From Paenibacillus glycanilyticus (GTDB lineage Bacteria > Bacillota > Bacilli > Paenibacillales > Paenibacillaceae), in contig NZ_BSSQ01000011.1 of NCBI RefSeq assembly GCF_030161375.1, positions 191,041 to 255,040 on the forward strand: 64,000 bases of DNA, in the 5' to 3' direction. Under the pieces are notes generated by a model. That model saw only the letters and a list, made by a program, of their open reading frames with translations, had not been told where the DNA came from and did no database searches. The stretch's first letter is position 1, and the number at the start of each line of letters is the position of its first letter. Shown piece by piece: positions 61,627-64,000 of the stretch. The position numbers and the translations under genes were made by a program.

Positions 61627-62112
61627 ATGGCCATTCGTATTATTGTGAAAGAACCCGATCCGGTGCTCCGCGAGACGGCTAAGGAAGTAACGAAATTCAA
61701 CTCCAATCTGCAAAAACTTCTGAAAGACATGGCGGAAACGATGTATGACGCTGACGGCGTAGGACTGGCGGCTCCGCAGATCGGCATCTCGAAACGCGTA
61801 ATTGTGGTGGATGTCGGGGACGAGACGGGACTGGTCTCGATGGTCAACCCTGTCATTGTGGAAAAAGAAGGCGAGCAGGTTGGTCCGGAAGGCTGCCTCA
61901 GCATTCCGAATCTGAACGGCGACGTCAAACGTTACGAGCGCATCGTAATCAATGGCCAAGACGGCGAAGGCAATCCGTTCACCGTTGAAGCAAGCGGTTT
62001 TCTTGCGGTTGCGTTCCAGCATGAGATCGATCATTTGAACGGCATTTTGTTCACGGACATCGCGCAAAACGTATATGACATCACGGCAAGACAAAGAAAA
62101 GGCGGCGAGTAA
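61627..62112 (+). CDS. def: Peptide deformylase
   Basis: Removes the formyl group from new proteins. 161 aa. The three motifs are GVGLAAPQIG, EGCLSIPN with the metal-ligand Cys, and QHEIDHLNG with the two His ligands and catalytic Glu. The ATG is preceded by GGAAGG. The fmt gene follows directly, pairing formyl removal with formyl-Met-tRNA production. Confidence 0.96.
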   Translation: MAIRIIVKEPDPVLRETAKEVTKFNSNLQKLLKDMAETMYDADGVGLAAPQIGISKRVIVVDVGDETGLVSMVNPVIVEKEGEQVGPEGCLSIPNLNGDVKRYERIVINGQDGEGNPFTVEASGFLAVAFQHEIDHLNGILFTDIAQNVYDITARQRKGGE

Positions 62113-62116
62113 AGGA

Positions 62117-63067
62117 ATGCGTATTGTATTTATGGGAACGCCGGAATTCGCCGTTCCTTCCCTTCGTCTCTTGATGGAGCAGGGCTACGATGTAGTCGCT
62201 GCCGTCTCGCAGCCGGACCGCCCGAAAGGCCGCAAACGCGTATTGACGCCGCCTCCGCTCAAGGAAGCGGCTCTTGCGTTTGGTCTGCCCGTTTTGCAGC
62301 CGGAACGTATGCGCAGCCCCGAGGCTGTTGCGGCCATTGCCGAACTCGAGCCGGATCTGATTGTTACAGCCGCTTACGGGCAAATCCTGCCGAAAGCGCT
62401 GCTGGACATTCCGCGCCTTGGCTGCATTAACGTGCATGGTTCGCTGCTTCCGCGCTACCGTGGAGGAGCTCCGATCCAGCGCTCGATCATTAACGGCGAG
62501 GCGGTTACGGGGGTAACGATTATGTACATGGCGGAAGGCCTCGACACCGGCGATATGATCAGCAAAGTAGAAGTGCCGATTGCCGATGAAGATACGTCGG
62601 GTACGTTGTTCGAGAAGCTAAGCGCCGCCGGCGCTGAACTGCTGGGACGTACGCTTCCCGCTCTCCTGGCAGGCGAACTTCAGGCCGAGCCTCAAAATAA
62701 CGAACTGGCTACGTATGCGCCTAACCTGACGCGCGAGGATGAGCGGATTGACTGGAGCAAGACGGCACGCGGCATCTATAACCAAGTCCGCGGCTTATCC
62801 CCGATGGCAGGCGCTTTTACATACCTGAACGGTGAAGTATTCAAGGTGTGGTCCTGCGCGAAACCGGAAGGGCGGAAAGGTTCGGCTTCTTCTGCGCCAG
62901 GCACCGTAATCGGCGCAACATCTGCCGGAATTGAAGTGCAGACGGGTGACGGCGTATTAACGTTGCTTGAGATTCAGCCTGCGGGCAAACGCGTTATGAC
63001 GGTTGCCGATTGGCTGCCGGGTGCGAGACTGTCTGACGGCGCGGTATTTGACGGAGGCGAAGCATGA
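62117..63067 (+). CDS. fmt: Methionyl-tRNA formyltransferase
   Basis: Formylates Met-tRNA for translation initiation. 316 aa from ATG 62117 (MRIVFMGTPEFAVPSL), which is the standard start; the frame is open to 62075 inside def but lacks family sequence there. The catalytic domain has the 10-formyl-THF motif SLLPRYRGGAPIQRSIING, the Asp in EGLDTGDM, and a C-terminal OB-like domain from about 205. The end overlaps rsmB by 4 bp (ATGA). Confidence 0.95.
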   Translation: MRIVFMGTPEFAVPSLRLLMEQGYDVVAAVSQPDRPKGRKRVLTPPPLKEAALAFGLPVLQPERMRSPEAVAAIAELEPDLIVTAAYGQILPKALLDIPRLGCINVHGSLLPRYRGGAPIQRSIINGEAVTGVTIMYMAEGLDTGDMISKVEVPIADEDTSGTLFEKLSAAGAELLGRTLPALLAGELQAEPQNNELATYAPNLTREDERIDWSKTARGIYNQVRGLSPMAGAFTYLNGEVFKVWSCAKPEGRKGSASSAPGTVIGATSAGIEVQTGDGVLTLLEIQPAGKRVMTVADWLPGARLSDGAVFDGGEA

Positions 63068-64000
63068 GCGATCGTAATCAAGTAAAATCGAACCCTTCCG
63101 CTGGGAAGCCAAAAAAGAAGCCTGGCGGACAAGGCCAAGGCAATAGCCGTGGACAGCAGCAGGGGCGCAAGGAACAGCGCCCAGCGCGGATCCGCACGCC
63201 TCGAGAGCTTGCGCTTGATACGCTGGTGAAGGTTGCGGAGACTGGCGCTTACAGCAATCTTCAGCTCAATCGCGTCCTGCAAGACGCGCAGCTTCAGCGC
63301 GCAGACGCAGCTCTTGTAACCGAGCTTGTGTACGGCACCATTCAACGCCAATTGACGCTCGACCATTGGCTTGGCAAATTTGCCTCCAAAGGGCTTCGCA
63401 AGCTGGAGCCATGGGTGCATCAGCTATTGCGCATGAGCGCCTATCAATTACTGTATCTTGACCGTATTCCGGCCCATGCTGCGGTGAACGAGGCGGTAAC
63501 CATTGCAAAACGCAGAGGACATCAAGGAATTTCAGGCATGGTGAACGGCATTCTTCGCAGCATTGACCGGAACCGTGCAGAGCTGACGGTTGACGCTATT
63601 CACGATAAGAATCCGGCCTTGCAAATTGCGGTTAGACATTCTTATCCGGAATGGCTCGTAGAGCGCTGGGTCCAAACATACGGCGCGGATATAGCCGAAG
63701 CGATCTGCGCGGCCGGCAATGAACCGCCTCATGCAAGTATTCGCGTCAATCCGCTTCGCGCAACAAAAGCGGAGGCGCTTGCGATGCTGACCGAACAAGG
63801 CGGCGAGGCGGAGACGTCGAAGCTTGCGCCTGCAGGCATTGTCGTACGGCGCGGCGGCAACTTGGCCGACACGGCGGGTTTCCGCGAAGGCTTGTGGACG
63901 ATGCAGGATGAGAGCTCCATGCTGGTAGCCGAAGTCGTTGCGCCGAAAGCCGGCATGCAAGTGCTCGACTGCTGTGCGGCGCCAGGCGGCAAAACAACCC
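63064..64000 (+). CDS. rsmB: 16S rRNA m5C967 methyltransferase RsmB, truncated by window end
   Basis: The gene runs off the window; the first 312 codons are present of about 450 expected. The N-terminus carries a 45-residue low-complexity Gly/Gln/Lys extension before PRELALDTLVKVAETGAYS. An N-terminal NusB-like domain follows (LVYGTIQRQLTLDHWLG, LRMSAYQLLYLDRIP, NEAVTIAKRRG). The methyltransferase domain then starts (PLRATKAEALAMLTEQG, MQDESSMLVAEVV), with motif I DCCAAPGGKTT at the edge. The catalytic cysteines lie beyond the window. Coupled to fmt by a 4-bp overlap. Confidence 0.93.
   Translation, partial: MSDRNQVKSNPSAGKPKKKPGGQGQGNSRGQQQGRKEQRPARIRTPRELALDTLVKVAETGAYSNLQLNRVLQDAQLQRADAALVTELVYGTIQRQLTLDHWLGKFASKGLRKLEPWVHQLLRMSAYQLLYLDRIPAHAAVNEAVTIAKRRGHQGISGMVNGILRSIDRNRAELTVDAIHDKNPALQIAVRHSYPEWLVERWVQTYGADIAEAICAAGNEPPHASIRVNPLRATKAEALAMLTEQGGEAETSKLAPAGIVVRRGGNLADTAGFREGLWTMQDESSMLVAEVVAPKAGMQVLDCCAAPGGKTT

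Noticed and set aside
1-64000. CRISPR arrays, tRNA or rRNA genes, insertion sequences, prophage genes
   Set aside because: None was seen: no regularly spaced repeats beyond the short elements listed, no transposase or integrase motifs, and no tRNA cloverleaf recognised by eye. A tRNA scan and an IS search would settle this.

Overview
The window is a 64 kb stretch of chromosome from a low-to-moderate-GC, spore-forming-type Firmicute. Protein families and gene order fit the Paenibacillaceae (a Paenibacillus-like organism) best. Evidence for this: several Bacillus subtilis neighbourhoods are kept (acsA divergent from acuA/acuC; ylbF-ylbG; rqcH/yloA divergent from yloB; remA-gmk-rpoZ; coaBC-priA-def-fmt-rsmB). 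Strong AGGAGG-type ribosome sites occur with frequent TTG and GTG starts. Most operons end in a long hairpin followed by a T-run. No rRNA, tRNA, CRISPR, prophage or insertion sequence was seen.

Layout: 1-7.3 kb holds a proline T-box riboswitch with proS, two unknown genes, gnd, and the shikimate genes aroK and a divergent aroA. 7.4-14.5 kb is carbohydrate uptake and its control: a PTS EIICBA plus Enzyme I operon with a palindromic-repeat leader, then a DJ-1/PfpI protein, a VanZ-like protein, a small zinc-ribbon-like protein, ccpA and mtnN. 14.6-18.4 kb is acetate activation: acuC and acuA divergent from acsA. 18.5-30 kb holds a large class A penicillin-binding protein with fibronectin III domains, an NfeD/flotillin pair, a methyltransferase, rpsD with a structured leader, a GAF-GGDEF diguanylate cyclase, a lipoprotein and an M29 aminopeptidase. 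30-35.9 kb holds a Crh/HPr-like protein without the phosphorylatable His, ylaN, a Ca2+/H+ antiporter, an Asp23-family protein, ftsW, yugN, an M20 amidohydrolase and a CBS-domain protein. 36-44.6 kb holds a bacterial XPB helicase with its helicase-associated partner, ylbF/ylbG, an unknown gene, a LysR regulator, a PHP phosphoesterase and rqcH.

44.8-64 kb holds a Ca2+ P-type ATPase, dapF, a bifunctional homocysteine methyltransferase/methylene-THF reductase, remA, gmk and rpoZ. An accessory block follows (DeoR regulator, lutABC lactate oxidation, a HAD-like protein, a membrane J-domain-like protein). The core block coaBC-priA-def-fmt-rsmB closes the window, with rsmB cut by the window end.

Functional links: CcpA, the PTS pair, the Crh-like protein and the acsA/acu genes form a carbon-control theme. 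remA, gmk, rpoZ, coaBC, priA, def, fmt and rsmB are the usual housekeeping string, here interrupted by the lactate island. The most unusual signals are: the His-less, N-terminally short HPr homologue; the divergent EPSP synthase; the two-gene XPB module; the structured, terminator-containing stretch upstream of remA where yicC would be expected; a 9-codon gene relic beside tandem operator-like repeats upstream of the DeoR gene; and a palindromic element family seen at 7.4 kb and 18.5 kb. All family calls come from reading motifs by eye; no database search was run.
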